From: TMED109 sp002171375
GTDB lineage: Bacteria; Pseudomonadota; Alphaproteobacteria; TMED109
Direction of reading: 5' to 3'
NCBI GenBank assembly: GCA_965657505.1
Contig: CBFHON010000004.1
Location: 62,001 to 126,000 of the forward strand
DNA: 64,000 nucleotides
Position numbers and translations under genes: made by a program. Shown here in pieces: positions 55,176 to 63,642 of this stretch; position 1 is the stretch's first letter, and each line of letters opens with the position of its first letter. Under the pieces are notes generated by a model that searched no databases, was not told the origin of the DNA, and was given only the letters and a program-made list of their open reading frames with translations.

Positions 55176-57359
55176 TTATATTTTTTCTATAAAAGTTAGC
55201 ATTAATTTTTTTTCTCCTGCTTTTTCAAAATCTATAGTAACTTTATCTCCGTCAATATCTATTATTTTTCCATAACCAAATTTTTGATGAAATATTCTTT
55301 CCATTAATTTAAAATTAGTATCATTATTATCGTATTTATTATCTTGAAAGTGGTTTATTACTTTTTTATTATTTGCTGCTAACCACTCTGAAGCTATTGA
55401 AGATTTAAAATTATAGTTATGTGAGTAAGAAGAGAATCTATTTATATTTTTTTCAGGAAGTTCATCTAGAAATCTTGAAGGAATACAGTCTATCCATTGA
55501 CCATGAGTTAATCTAGAATTTGCATTAAATATCCATAGATCGCTTTTAGCGCGAGTAATACCTACATATGCCAATCTTCTTTCTTCCTCTAAGCCACTTT
55601 CCCCATTTTCATCTATAGACCTCTGGTTAGGAAATAAACCTTCTTCCCAACCTGGTAAAAATACTAATGGAAATTCTAGACCTTTCGCAGCATGAAGAGT
55701 CATTATTTTAGCAGTTTCTATCTCCTGATTATTAGCTCCTTCCATAACAAGTTGAATATGTTCTAAAAAGTTTTGGAGTGATTCAAATTCATTTATTGCA
55801 TTTACTAATTCTTTAAGATTATCCAATCTTCCTGGGGCTTCTATAGAACGATCTTTTTTTAACATCTCTATGTAACCAGATTCTTCCAGAACAATTTCTA
55901 CAAGTTCACCCAATTTTTTGCCTACTAAGTCAATTCTCCATTTATCTAAATTTTTAGAAAAAAGTCTAATAGTTGAACTTGCTTTTGAGCTTAGTTCGTC
56001 TGTTTCAGATAATTTTCTAGCTGCCATTTCTAAGTTTAATTTACTTGACCTAGAATATTGCTCTATCTGTCTAATAGTTTTATCGCCTAAACCTCTTTTA
56101 GGTTTATTAATTATTCTTTCAAAAGCTAATTGGTCGTCAGATGAATTAATCAATCTTAAGTAAGCAATAGCATCTCTAATTTCTAGTCTTTCATAAAATC
56201 TTAGGCCTCCTACTACTTGATAAGGAAGACCTATTTTTAAAAACCTTTCTTCAAATGTTCTCGTTTGAAAACCAGCTCTTACTAATATTGCTACATTATT
56301 TATACTATTATTATTTCTTTGATATGCTTCAATTTCATCACTGATAGACTCTGCTTCTTCTTTTCCGTCATATACAGTTCTAATATTGATTAGATTACCT
56401 ATATCGCCCTCTGTCCATAAAGTTTTACCAAGTCTACTTTGGTTTTTAGATATCAATCCTGAAGCTGCAGCAAGGATATTTCCAGTAGATCTATAATTTT
56501 CTTCAAGTCTAATAGTTTTAGTATTTTGAAAGTCTTTTTCAAAATTAAGTATATTACTTACATCAGCTCCTCTCCATGAATAAATAGATTGGTCATCATC
56601 ACCTACGGCACATAAATTTTTATGCTTTTCAGCTAGACTTTTTAGCCAGAAGTATTGGGAAGCATTTGTATCTTGAAATTCGTCTACTAAAATATACTTG
56701 AATTTATTTTGATATAAACTTTTAATATCAGAGTTTCTCTGGAAGATAGTTATCACATGAAGTAGAAGGTCACCAAAATCAGCAGCATTAAGTGTTATTA
56801 AACGGTTTTGATATAATTTATATAATTTAATAGCCTGATTATTGGCAAAGTCCGTACCACTATGAAATGCATCTTTTACATCTATTGGGTTTAGACCCAT
56901 ATCTTTCCATCTTTGAATTATAGATAATAAACTTCTAGCAGGCCATCTCTTCTCATCTATATTTTCAAGTGAAAGGATCTGTTTTATCAGCCTAATTTGA
57001 TCATCCGTATCAATAATAGTGAATGTATTTTTAAGGTTAACTAGCTCGGCGTTTGCTCGTAATATTCTTGCAGCTAAAGAATGGAATGTTCCTAACCACC
57101 AACCAGCTATTGAATTTCCAATCATTTTTTCTACTCTCATTCTCATTTCATTTGCTGCCTTGTTAGTAAATGTTACGGTACAAATCTCAGAAGGATGAGC
57201 TATTTTGTTTTGTAAGATATAAGATAGTCTTGACGTTAAAACTCTTGTTTTGCCAGTTCCTGCTCCAGCTAAAACAAGAAGTGGACCATTTACCGTTTCG
57301 ACAGCCTCTTTTTGGGCATCATTTAATTCAGAAAAGTGATTTGTTTTTTTAATTGTCAT
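55176..57359 (-). CDS. uvrD: UvrD/PcrA-type DNA helicase (superfamily 1)
   Basis: A 3'-5' helicase for nucleotide excision and mismatch repair. The 727 residues carry Walker A GAGTGKT at 32-38, TFTNKAANEMRMRVE near 65, DEFQDTN near 227, GDDDQSIYSWRGAD near 255, and the C-terminal motifs LHAAKGLEFPLVFLPGWEEG near 555 and RRLAYVGITRAK near 590. A Tudor-like C-terminal part (about 670-727, GKIIDIDGDKVTIDFEKAGEKKL) matches the RNA-polymerase-binding domain of PcrA/UvrD. It is likely cotranscribed with prmA. Confidence 0.95.
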   Translation of the reverse strand: MTIKKTNHFSELNDAQKEAVETVNGPLLVLAGAGTGKTRVLTSRLSYILQNKIAHPSEICTVTFTNKAANEMRMRVEKMIGNSIAGWWLGTFHSLAARILRANAELVNLKNTFTIIDTDDQIRLIKQILSLENIDEKRWPARSLLSIIQRWKDMGLNPIDVKDAFHSGTDFANNQAIKLYKLYQNRLITLNAADFGDLLLHVITIFQRNSDIKSLYQNKFKYILVDEFQDTNASQYFWLKSLAEKHKNLCAVGDDDQSIYSWRGADVSNILNFEKDFQNTKTIRLEENYRSTGNILAAASGLISKNQSRLGKTLWTEGDIGNLINIRTVYDGKEEAESISDEIEAYQRNNNSINNVAILVRAGFQTRTFEERFLKIGLPYQVVGGLRFYERLEIRDAIAYLRLINSSDDQLAFERIINKPKRGLGDKTIRQIEQYSRSSKLNLEMAARKLSETDELSSKASSTIRLFSKNLDKWRIDLVGKKLGELVEIVLEESGYIEMLKKDRSIEAPGRLDNLKELVNAINEFESLQNFLEHIQLVMEGANNQEIETAKIMTLHAAKGLEFPLVFLPGWEEGLFPNQRSIDENGESGLEEERRLAYVGITRAKSDLWIFNANSRLTHGQWIDCIPSRFLDELPEKNINRFSSYSHNYNFKSSIASEWLAANNKKVINHFQDNKYDNNDTNFKLMERIFHQKFGYGKIIDIDGDKVTIDFEKAGEKKLMLTFIEKI

Positions 57360-57374
57360 TAGTAATTGTATTTT

Positions 57375-58208
57375 CTATATTGCTGACCAACCGCCATCTA
57401 ACATTAGAGTATGTCCTGTTACGATTGAAGATGCATCAGAGGCTAGAAATAAAATACCACCTGCCATTTCTGAAACCTCAGCTAATCTTTTCAAAGGAGT
57501 TCTATCAATGATATGATTTAATTTATCTTTATTCGCGTTTAGTTCCTTTATGAGTCTAGTTTTAGTGTAAGTTGGACCTATTGAATTTACTCTTATACCT
57601 TTTTCCCCCCATTCATTTGCAAGAGACCTAGTAAGATTTACAAGTGCTCCTTTTGAAGCATGATAAGGAGAATTAGGTGCTGGTCCACCTCCTGTAACTC
57701 CCATAATTGAAGAAATATTTATAATAGAGCCTTTATTATTTTTAAACATATACTTATATGCCGTTCGGCAACAAATAAAACTACTAGTTAAATTAAGTTT
57801 AATTATATGTTCAAAATCTTCTGTTTTCATTTCTTCTGTAGGATTTCTATTAGCAGTTCCAGCATTATTTATTAGAACATCTAAAGATCCAAAATGAGAG
57901 TTTATACTATCAAATACTTCTGTAATTTTATTTTCTATAATAACATCAAGTTCCCATGCTTTTGCTTTAATGCCTGCATCTCTTAACTCATTTTCTAGCT
58001 TTTTAGCAGATTTGAGATCTTTATCAGTAATAGCAATATTACCACCTGCTTTTCCGCACGCTATGGCTGCTACCCTTCCAATTCCTTGTGCTGAACCAGT
58101 TATAACAATAGTTCTATTTTTTAGGCTAAATAATTTAAACACATCAAATTTAGAAGCAGAAGGCATAGTAAAGCCTGATATTTCATCAATTATTTCATTG
58201 TTTCTCAT
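57375..58208 (-). CDS. Short-chain dehydrogenase/reductase
   Basis: A 277-residue NAD(P)-dependent classical SDR. The cofactor loop is TGSAQGIG near residue 37, NNAG lies near 115, and the catalytic Ser-Tyr-Lys set is in INISSIMGV and SPYHASKGALVN near 155-180. The C-terminal GHTLMLDGGWSA is standard. About 25 extra residues precede the Rossmann fold, which is unusual but reads in frame from an ATG with GAGGAT upstream. It follows the RraA-like gene by 18 bases, so the two may act in one catabolic pathway. The substrate is unknown. Confidence 0.88.
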   Translation of the reverse strand: MRNNEIIDEISGFTMPSASKFDVFKLFSLKNRTIVITGSAQGIGRVAAIACGKAGGNIAITDKDLKSAKKLENELRDAGIKAKAWELDVIIENKITEVFDSINSHFGSLDVLINNAGTANRNPTEEMKTEDFEHIIKLNLTSSFICCRTAYKYMFKNNKGSIINISSIMGVTGGGPAPNSPYHASKGALVNLTRSLANEWGEKGIRVNSIGPTYTKTRLIKELNANKDKLNHIIDRTPLKRLAEVSEMAGGILFLASDASSIVTGHTLMLDGGWSAI

Positions 58209-58226
58209 TTTAAAATCCTCAGTATA

Positions 58227-58886
58227 TTAAAATTTACCATATTTTAAGTATGCTTCTTTAGGGTCTGTACCATTTAAAATAGCTTCGCGCATTTTATTCT
58301 CTGAATTTAAATCATTTTTTGCTCTAATTATAATCTTATCAATTATATTATTGGGTATAATTACTATACCATCTTCATCTGCTATAAGATAATCACCTGT
58401 ATCTATTTTGACATCACCAATTACAATTGAAGTACCCATTTCTTCAACTATCCACCTTCCAGTGACGTCTTTTGGAGTAGTAAAACGACAATAAACAGGT
58501 AATTTAATTTCTGTCTTTATTCTTGTAACATCTCTACATCCTCCATCTGTAATATAGCCTCTAATATTTTTTAGTTTAAGTGTTTCTGCAGATAATTCGC
58601 CCATGAGAGCTATTTCATGGTTATTTGGTTGGCAAACTATAATTGAATTATCTTGTGCTTTAGATAGAAAATTAGTCCAAGATAGTAATGAGTCTGATTC
58701 TTCTATATTTTTTTTAAGAGAACCTGATATTGTCCAAACTTTGCCAGCAATTATATTTTCAAATTGCAAAGGTATTATCTCATTAGGAAGAGTTTGATTT
58801 GAATAATTTTCAATTCTAAGTGCATCATGTACTATTGAAGAGTTCAATAATAATAATTCTTCTATGATTTCTTCTTCATTTAACAT
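58227..58886 (-). CDS. RraA-family protein (aldolase/decarboxylase-like)
   Basis: This 219-residue protein belongs to the family of 4-hydroxy-4-methyl-2-oxoglutarate aldolase and the RNase E regulator RraA. The active-site signature of G-E-L-S-A followed by GYITDGGCRDVTRI near residue 112 is intact, including the Arg-Asp pair of the aldolases. DYLIADEDGIVIIP near 168 is typical. Being paired with an SDR dehydrogenase favours a metabolic role over RNase E control. The substrate is not determined by sequence. Confidence 0.85.
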   Translation of the reverse strand: MLNEEEIIEELLLLNSSIVHDALRIENYSNQTLPNEIIPLQFENIIAGKVWTISGSLKKNIEESDSLLSWTNFLSKAQDNSIIVCQPNNHEIALMGELSAETLKLKNIRGYITDGGCRDVTRIKTEIKLPVYCRFTTPKDVTGRWIVEEMGTSIVIGDVKIDTGDYLIADEDGIVIIPNNIIDKIIIRAKNDLNSENKMREAILNGTDPKEAYLKYGKF

Positions 58887-58904
58887 GCATAATCTACTAA
58901 TAAA

Positions 58905-59099
58905 TTATTTCTTAGTTGGGTCAGGAAAATCTGTTTCTATACTGCAACTATTAGTTTTAGAATCAAATTCACCAGAACATAACAGCTTGAAAGGATTCAA
59001 CTCATTGAAAGAATAATCACTACAACTTACAAAAAGAAGAATTGTAGTTAAAACAATAATTTTTTTTAATAAATATATTACTTTATGAATAATGAAGAT
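58905..59099 (-). CDS. Small putative lipoprotein without an ordinary start codon
   Basis: The frame encodes about 64 residues with a hydrophobic stretch and a lipobox ending LLFVSC, then a short tail with two more cysteines (KLLCSGEFDS and TNSCSIE), ending DPTKK. AAGGAG lies seven bases upstream of an ATC codon at 59099 in this frame; ATT codons follow, and there is no ATG, GTG or TTG upstream of the signal sequence. Either translation starts at a rare ATC or ATT, or there is a base error. It lies just after oxidase subunit IV on the same strand. Function unknown. Confidence 0.5.
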   Translation of the reverse strand: MFIIHKVIYLLKKIIVLTTILLFVSCSDYSFNELNPFKLLCSGEFDSKTNSCSIETDFPDPTKK

Positions 59100-59121
59100 A
59101 TTTAGGCTCCTTAAAATAAAA

Positions 59122-59250
59122 TTAGACTAAAAAAATAGCCATTAATACTACTAGAGCAATAACTCCAATGGTTCCATACGTGCTAAATTTAACAAAAGTT
59201 TTCCATGTGTTTACATGGTCTTGAAAATATTTTTCTTTATCGTAAGACAT
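59122..59250 (-). CDS. aa3-type cytochrome c oxidase subunit IV (small)
   Basis: This 42-residue protein has a short polar N-terminus with HVNTWKTFVKFSTYGTIG, then one membrane helix ending in VLMAIFLV. That is the pattern of the small bacterial aa3 oxidase subunit IV found in alphaproteobacteria such as Paracoccus. CGGAG lies five bases before the ATG. It diverges from the main cox operon across 234 bases, which fits its role as an accessory subunit. Confidence 0.75.
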   Translation of the reverse strand: MSYDKEKYFQDHVNTWKTFVKFSTYGTIGVIALVVLMAIFLV

Positions 59251-59434
59251 TAATATACTCCGCAATTTATGTATTAGAAATTATCTTTATTTTATAATAT
59301 CAAATAAAAAATAATAATACATTTTTATTTAAATTTAAATATAAATCTATTTTATATATTAATTAATTTAAATTTTATAATAACCTTGATTTACCTTAAA
59401 TAGATTGCTAAATGATTATGATAAATATTATTTA

Positions 59435-59443
59435 TGTTATATT
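59435..59443 (+). promoter_or_regulatory. Candidate extended -10 for the cytochrome oxidase operon
   Basis: TGTTATATT lies 41 bases before coxB and is part of TTATGTTATA (59432-59441), shared with the ettA and bamD upstream regions. The rest of 59251-59484 is AT-rich with no other element that I can support. Confidence 0.4.
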
Positions 59444-59484
59444 ATTAAGTAATAAATAGTTTAATTTTACTAAGAGGTTCTATA

Positions 59485-60336
59485 ATGCGTGTTTTTATCA
59501 CTTTAAAAATTATCTTAAGCTCATTTTTTACAATATTTATTTCAAACCAGGCTTTATCAGAGGAAAATATGGGTGCAGCTCACCCATGGGGATTAAATCT
59601 AAGGGAAGCCTTTTCTCCAGTTATGGCAGATATGGTAACTTTTCATAATGGTTTGATTTGGCTTATTACTGCAATTTCATTATTTGTTTTAGTGTTAATA
59701 GCTATAATTGTTGTTAAATTTAATACTAAAGCTAACCCAAAAGCTACTAAGACCACGCATAATACATTCTTAGAAATAGCATGGACAGCAATTCCAGTTT
59801 TAATATTAGTTGTAATGGCTGTTCCATCTTTTAAGTTACTTTATAAAGCTGATGTAATTCCTGAAGCACATATGACATTAAAAGCAATAGGACATCAATG
59901 GTATTGGTCATATGAATACCCAGATCATGGTAATTTTACTTATGATGCTTGGTTGGTTCAAGATAAAGAAGATATTGAAGGGGAGGATAGGCCATACACG
60001 AGATTGTTAACGACCGACACAAGAGTTGTTGTTCCTGTTGGTAAAGTAATAAAAGTGCAAGTGACTGCAACTGACGTATTACATAGCTGGGCTGTACCTT
60101 CATTAGGAGTCAAGAAAGATGCGATGCCAGGAAGATTAAATGAGTTATGGTTTCAAGCTGACAGGGAAGGAATATTTTATGGTCAATGTTCTGAATTATG
60201 TGGGACAAACCATGGTTATATGCCTATAGAAGTTCACGCTGTTTCAGAAGAAGATTTTTTAGCTTGGATAGAAGAGGCAAAAGAAAATTATGCTAAAGTG
60301 GGTGAAGACCTTAATTTAGCTAAAATAAAAGAATAG
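59485..60336 (+). CDS. coxB: Cytochrome c oxidase subunit II
   Basis: Subunit II receives electrons from cytochrome c at its CuA centre. The 283 residues have a signal peptide (about 1-25), two membrane helices (about 55-80 and 95-115) and a periplasmic cupredoxin domain. The docking tryptophan region is GHQWYWSYEYPD near 140. The CuA ligands are in DVLHSWAVPSLGVK near 195 and CSELCGTNHGYMPIEVH near 233. AAGAGG precedes the ATG. It heads the cox operon. Confidence 0.97.
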   Translation: MRVFITLKIILSSFFTIFISNQALSEENMGAAHPWGLNLREAFSPVMADMVTFHNGLIWLITAISLFVLVLIAIIVVKFNTKANPKATKTTHNTFLEIAWTAIPVLILVVMAVPSFKLLYKADVIPEAHMTLKAIGHQWYWSYEYPDHGNFTYDAWLVQDKEDIEGEDRPYTRLLTTDTRVVVPVGKVIKVQVTATDVLHSWAVPSLGVKKDAMPGRLNELWFQADREGIFYGQCSELCGTNHGYMPIEVHAVSEEDFLAWIEEAKENYAKVGEDLNLAKIKE

Positions 60337-60365
60337 TATTTAATATAAAATAGAAGAGGTAAAAT

Positions 60366-61949
60366 ATGGCTACTACAACTGATACACATGATCATACACC
60401 AACAGGTTTTCGTCGTTGGGCATATTCTACAAATCATAAAGATATTGGCTCTATGTATATTATTTTTGCTGTTATAGCAGGAGTGATTGGCGGAGTTATG
60501 TCAATGATTATGCGAACAGAATTAGCATATCCAGGAGACAGTATATTAGGTGGTGACTATCAAATGTATAACGTTTTAACTACTGCCCATGGATTAATTA
60601 TGATTTTCTTTATGATTATGCCAGCTATGATTGGCGGATTTGGAAATTGGTTTGTTCCTATAATGATAGGAGCTCCTGATATGGCTTTTCCTAGAATGAA
60701 TAATATTAGTTTTTGGCTTTTAGTGCCTGCATTCATATTATTGTTAGCTAGTCCCTATGTAGGCGGAGGTGCTGGAACTGGTTGGACAATCTATCCTCCT
60801 TTATCTTCTACCGTAGGTCATGCTTCTCCAGCAGTAGATATGGCAATTTTATCACTTCATTTAGCCGGTGCTTCATCTATATTAGGTGCAATTAACTTTA
60901 TAACTACAATTTTTAATATGCGCGCTCCTGGAATGACACTTCATAAAATGCCTTTATTTGTATGGTCAATATTAGTTACTGTATTTTTACTAGTTCTTTC
61001 TCTTCCTGTTTTAGCAGGAGCAATAACTATGCTGCTTACTGATAGAAATTTTGGAACAGCATTTTTTGCACCTGAATTAGGAGGTGATCCGATGTTATTC
61101 CAACACTTATTTTGGTTCTTTGGGCATCCTGAAGTTTATATACTTATTTTGCCAGCTTTTGGAATGGTAAGTCATATTGTATCAACTTTTTCAAATAAAC
61201 CTGTGTTTGGATACTTAGGAATGGCTTATGCTATGGTGTCAATAGGATTTGTAGGTTTCGTTGTTTGGGCACATCACATGTATACTGTTGGTATGGATGT
61301 TGATACTAAAGCATATTTCACTGCCGCTACATTAGTAATTGCAGTTCCTACTGGTATTAAAATTTTTAGTTGGATAGCTACTATGTGGGGTGGTTCCGTT
61401 AGCTTCAAAACACCTATGCTGTTTGCAGTAGGATTTATATTTTTATTCACAGTAGGTGGCGTGACTGGCGTAGTTCTGGCTAATGCTGGTTTAGATACTG
61501 TTATGCATGATACATATTATGTAGTTGCTCATTTCCATTATGTTTTATCTTTAGGCGCAGTTTTTGCTCTATTTGGGGGTTTTTACTATTGGTTTGGTAA
61601 AATATCTGGTCGACAATATACAGAATGGATGGGTAAAGTGCATTTTTGGTTACTCTTTATTGGTGTTAACCTAACATTTTTCCCTATGCATTTCTTAGGA
61701 TTACAAGGTATGCCTAGAAGAATTCCTGATTATCCAGATGCTTATGCAGGATGGAATTTAGTTGCTTCAGTTGGAGCTTATATTTCAGCTATATCAATTA
61801 TTTGGTTTTTAATTTTAGTATTTAGAACATTATATTCAGGAGCAAAATGTCCAGACAATCCATGGGGAGAAGGAGCAGATACATTAGAGTGGAAAACTTC
61901 ATCTCCACCTCCTTTCCATACATTTGAGGATTTACCTGAAATTAAATAA
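60366..61949 (+). CDS. coxA: Cytochrome c oxidase subunit I
   Basis: Subunit I holds haem a and the haem a3-CuB site where oxygen is reduced, and it pumps protons. The 527 residues have twelve membrane helices. Haem a ligands are in TAHGLIMIFF near 79 and in AHFHYVLSLG near 395 (which also holds the a3 ligand). The CuB ligands are in FGHPEVYILILP near 258 (with the cross-linked Tyr) and AHHMYTVGMDVD near 307. MIGGFGNWFVP near 95 belongs to the D channel. It is an A-type aa3 oxidase. Confidence 0.98.
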   Translation: MATTTDTHDHTPTGFRRWAYSTNHKDIGSMYIIFAVIAGVIGGVMSMIMRTELAYPGDSILGGDYQMYNVLTTAHGLIMIFFMIMPAMIGGFGNWFVPIMIGAPDMAFPRMNNISFWLLVPAFILLLASPYVGGGAGTGWTIYPPLSSTVGHASPAVDMAILSLHLAGASSILGAINFITTIFNMRAPGMTLHKMPLFVWSILVTVFLLVLSLPVLAGAITMLLTDRNFGTAFFAPELGGDPMLFQHLFWFFGHPEVYILILPAFGMVSHIVSTFSNKPVFGYLGMAYAMVSIGFVGFVVWAHHMYTVGMDVDTKAYFTAATLVIAVPTGIKIFSWIATMWGGSVSFKTPMLFAVGFIFLFTVGGVTGVVLANAGLDTVMHDTYYVVAHFHYVLSLGAVFALFGGFYYWFGKISGRQYTEWMGKVHFWLLFIGVNLTFFPMHFLGLQGMPRRIPDYPDAYAGWNLVASVGAYISAISIIWFLILVFRTLYSGAKCPDNPWGEGADTLEWKTSSPPPFHTFEDLPEIK

Positions 61950-61971
61950 TTGAGAAAGATGTTTTATATGT

Positions 61972-62889
61972 ATGGTTACTTGCAGTAGAAGTGAGAAACT
62001 GAAAATGAACGTTAATCATTCATCTGCAGGAGTAGGTGACTACTTTGAGTTGTTAAAGCCTAGGGTTATGTCCCTTGCTATATTTACTGCCATTATTGGG
62101 TTGTTACTTACTCCTAATCAAATACATCCTTTTTTAGCTGTTTTTTCTATAATAGCTATTGGTGCCGGGGCTGGGGCGGCAGGAGCTATTAATATGTGGT
62201 ATGATAGAGATATTGACCTTATTATGGATAGAACTAAATCTAGACCCATTCCATCTGGAAGAGTTAAACCAGAGGAAGCTCTTACACTAGGAATAGTATT
62301 ATCCATTTTTTCAATAATTTTACTTTTTGTTGCTTCAAATTATATTGCTGCAGTATTTTTATTTATGTCGATAATATTTTATATTTTCATTTATACCGCA
62401 TGGTTAAAAAGATATACCCCGCAGAATATTGTTATAGGAGGAGCAGCAGGAGCTCTACCTCCTGTTATTGGTTGGTTTGCAGTTTCACAAGATTTTAGTT
62501 TCTTTCCAATTATTTTATTTATGATTATATTTATGTGGACTCCTCCTCATTTTTGGGCATTATCTTTATACAGATCTGAAGATTATGAAAAAGCAGGTAT
62601 ACCAATGTTGCCTGTGGTCAAAGGAAAAAGAATTACTAGAATTAATATTATACTGTATTCCTTATCATTAATAATAGTTTCTCCATCTCCTTGGTACTTT
62701 GGTTTTTTAGGAAATATTTACGGCTTAACATCCAGTTTATTAACAATAGTTTTTATATATCTTTCATGGAATGTATATAGAAAAAAAATTGGTTCTGAAC
62801 CTATGTTATTTAAGTATTCTATTTTATATTTGTTTTTATTATTTATGATAATGCCAATAGATAAATATATTTATATGTGGATAAATTAA
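61972..62889 (+). CDS. ctaB: Protoheme IX farnesyltransferase (haem O synthase)
   Basis: CtaB attaches the farnesyl tail to haem b, the first step to haem a. The membrane protein has about nine helices and the two Asp-rich prenyltransferase motifs: NMWYDRDIDLIMDRTKSRPIPSG near 75, and YRSEDYEKAGIPMLPVVKG near 205. The frame opens at an ATG at 61972. An ATG eleven codons later (62005), just before the conserved DYFELLKPRV, would also fit; neither has a strong ribosome binding site. Confidence 0.95.
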   Translation: MVTCSRSEKLKMNVNHSSAGVGDYFELLKPRVMSLAIFTAIIGLLLTPNQIHPFLAVFSIIAIGAGAGAAGAINMWYDRDIDLIMDRTKSRPIPSGRVKPEEALTLGIVLSIFSIILLFVASNYIAAVFLFMSIIFYIFIYTAWLKRYTPQNIVIGGAAGALPPVIGWFAVSQDFSFFPIILFMIIFMWTPPHFWALSLYRSEDYEKAGIPMLPVVKGKRITRINIILYSLSLIIVSPSPWYFGFLGNIYGLTSSLLTIVFIYLSWNVYRKKIGSEPMLFKYSILYLFLLFMIMPIDKYIYMWIN

Positions 62890-62890
62890 T

Positions 62891-63016
62891 ATGAAAAATA
62901 AACATGAAAAAAAAGATAATTCTAAATTAAAAAAAAAGAACTGGATGATTGCTTGTTTAATAATATTTATAATCCTTAGTATTTATATAATTTCATTTAT
63001 AAAAATTGGCGGGTAA
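62891..63016 (+). CDS. Small CoxF-like membrane protein
   Basis: This 41-residue protein has a lysine-rich N-terminus and one membrane helix (about 18-37) ending SFIKIGG. It starts one base after the ctaB stop and ends five bases before ctaG. Alphaproteobacterial cox operons regularly carry a short single-helix protein (CoxF) at exactly this point, and the C-terminal V/F-I-K-I-x-G-like ending fits that family. Its role is not well defined. Confidence 0.7.
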   Translation: MKNKHEKKDNSKLKKKNWMIACLIIFIILSIYIISFIKIGG

Positions 63017-63021
63017 TATTA

Positions 63022-63600
63022 ATGAATAAAAATTCTAAATTTACTGCCATACTTGTAGTTTCTGTAGTGTTAGGAATGATAGGCTTATCTTATGCTGCTG
63101 TTCCCTTATATGATTTATTTTGTAGGACAACAGGTTTTGGTGGTACTCCAGTAGCACTTAAACAAGATAAAAATATAACAAATTTTCCTTTAGTGAATAT
63201 TACAGTACAATTTAATTCAGATGTAGCCGGTGGATTGAAATGGAAATTTATGCCTGTAGAAAGAGAAGTTATGGTGAAAACGGGTACTAATAATTTAGCT
63301 TTTTATACAGCAAAAAATTTATCTGATTCAAAAATAACAGGTGTTGCTACATTTAATGTAACTCCACCCAAAATAGGAAAATATTTTTCAAAAATAGACT
63401 GTTTTTGTTTTGAAGAACAAACATTAGAAAGTGGGGAAGAAGTAGAAATGCCAGTTAGTTTCTTTATAGATCCTGAAATAGCTACCGACCCTAATACTCA
63501 AGAGGTAAAAACTATTACTTTGTCTTATACTTTTTTTAATACAAGTGATAAAAGTGAAAATAAAGGTAAAATAAATAAAAATTCTAGTGCAAAAAATTAA
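63022..63600 (+). CDS. ctaG: Cytochrome c oxidase assembly protein CtaG (Cox11)
   Basis: CtaG is a copper chaperone that delivers copper to CuB of subunit I. The 192 residues have one N-terminal membrane helix (about 8-28), then PLYDLFCRTTGFGGTP, and the copper-binding CFCFEEQTL near 133 in a periplasmic beta domain, ending with VKTITLSYTFF. The family motif CFCF is intact. It lies between the CoxF-like gene and coxC, the usual order. Confidence 0.96.
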   Translation: MNKNSKFTAILVVSVVLGMIGLSYAAVPLYDLFCRTTGFGGTPVALKQDKNITNFPLVNITVQFNSDVAGGLKWKFMPVEREVMVKTGTNNLAFYTAKNLSDSKITGVATFNVTPPKIGKYFSKIDCFCFEEQTLESGEEVEMPVSFFIDPEIATDPNTQEVKTITLSYTFFNTSDKSENKGKINKNSSAKN

Positions 63601-63642
63601 TAAATTAATATAATATATTAAAAAAATATAGGGAGATATATA

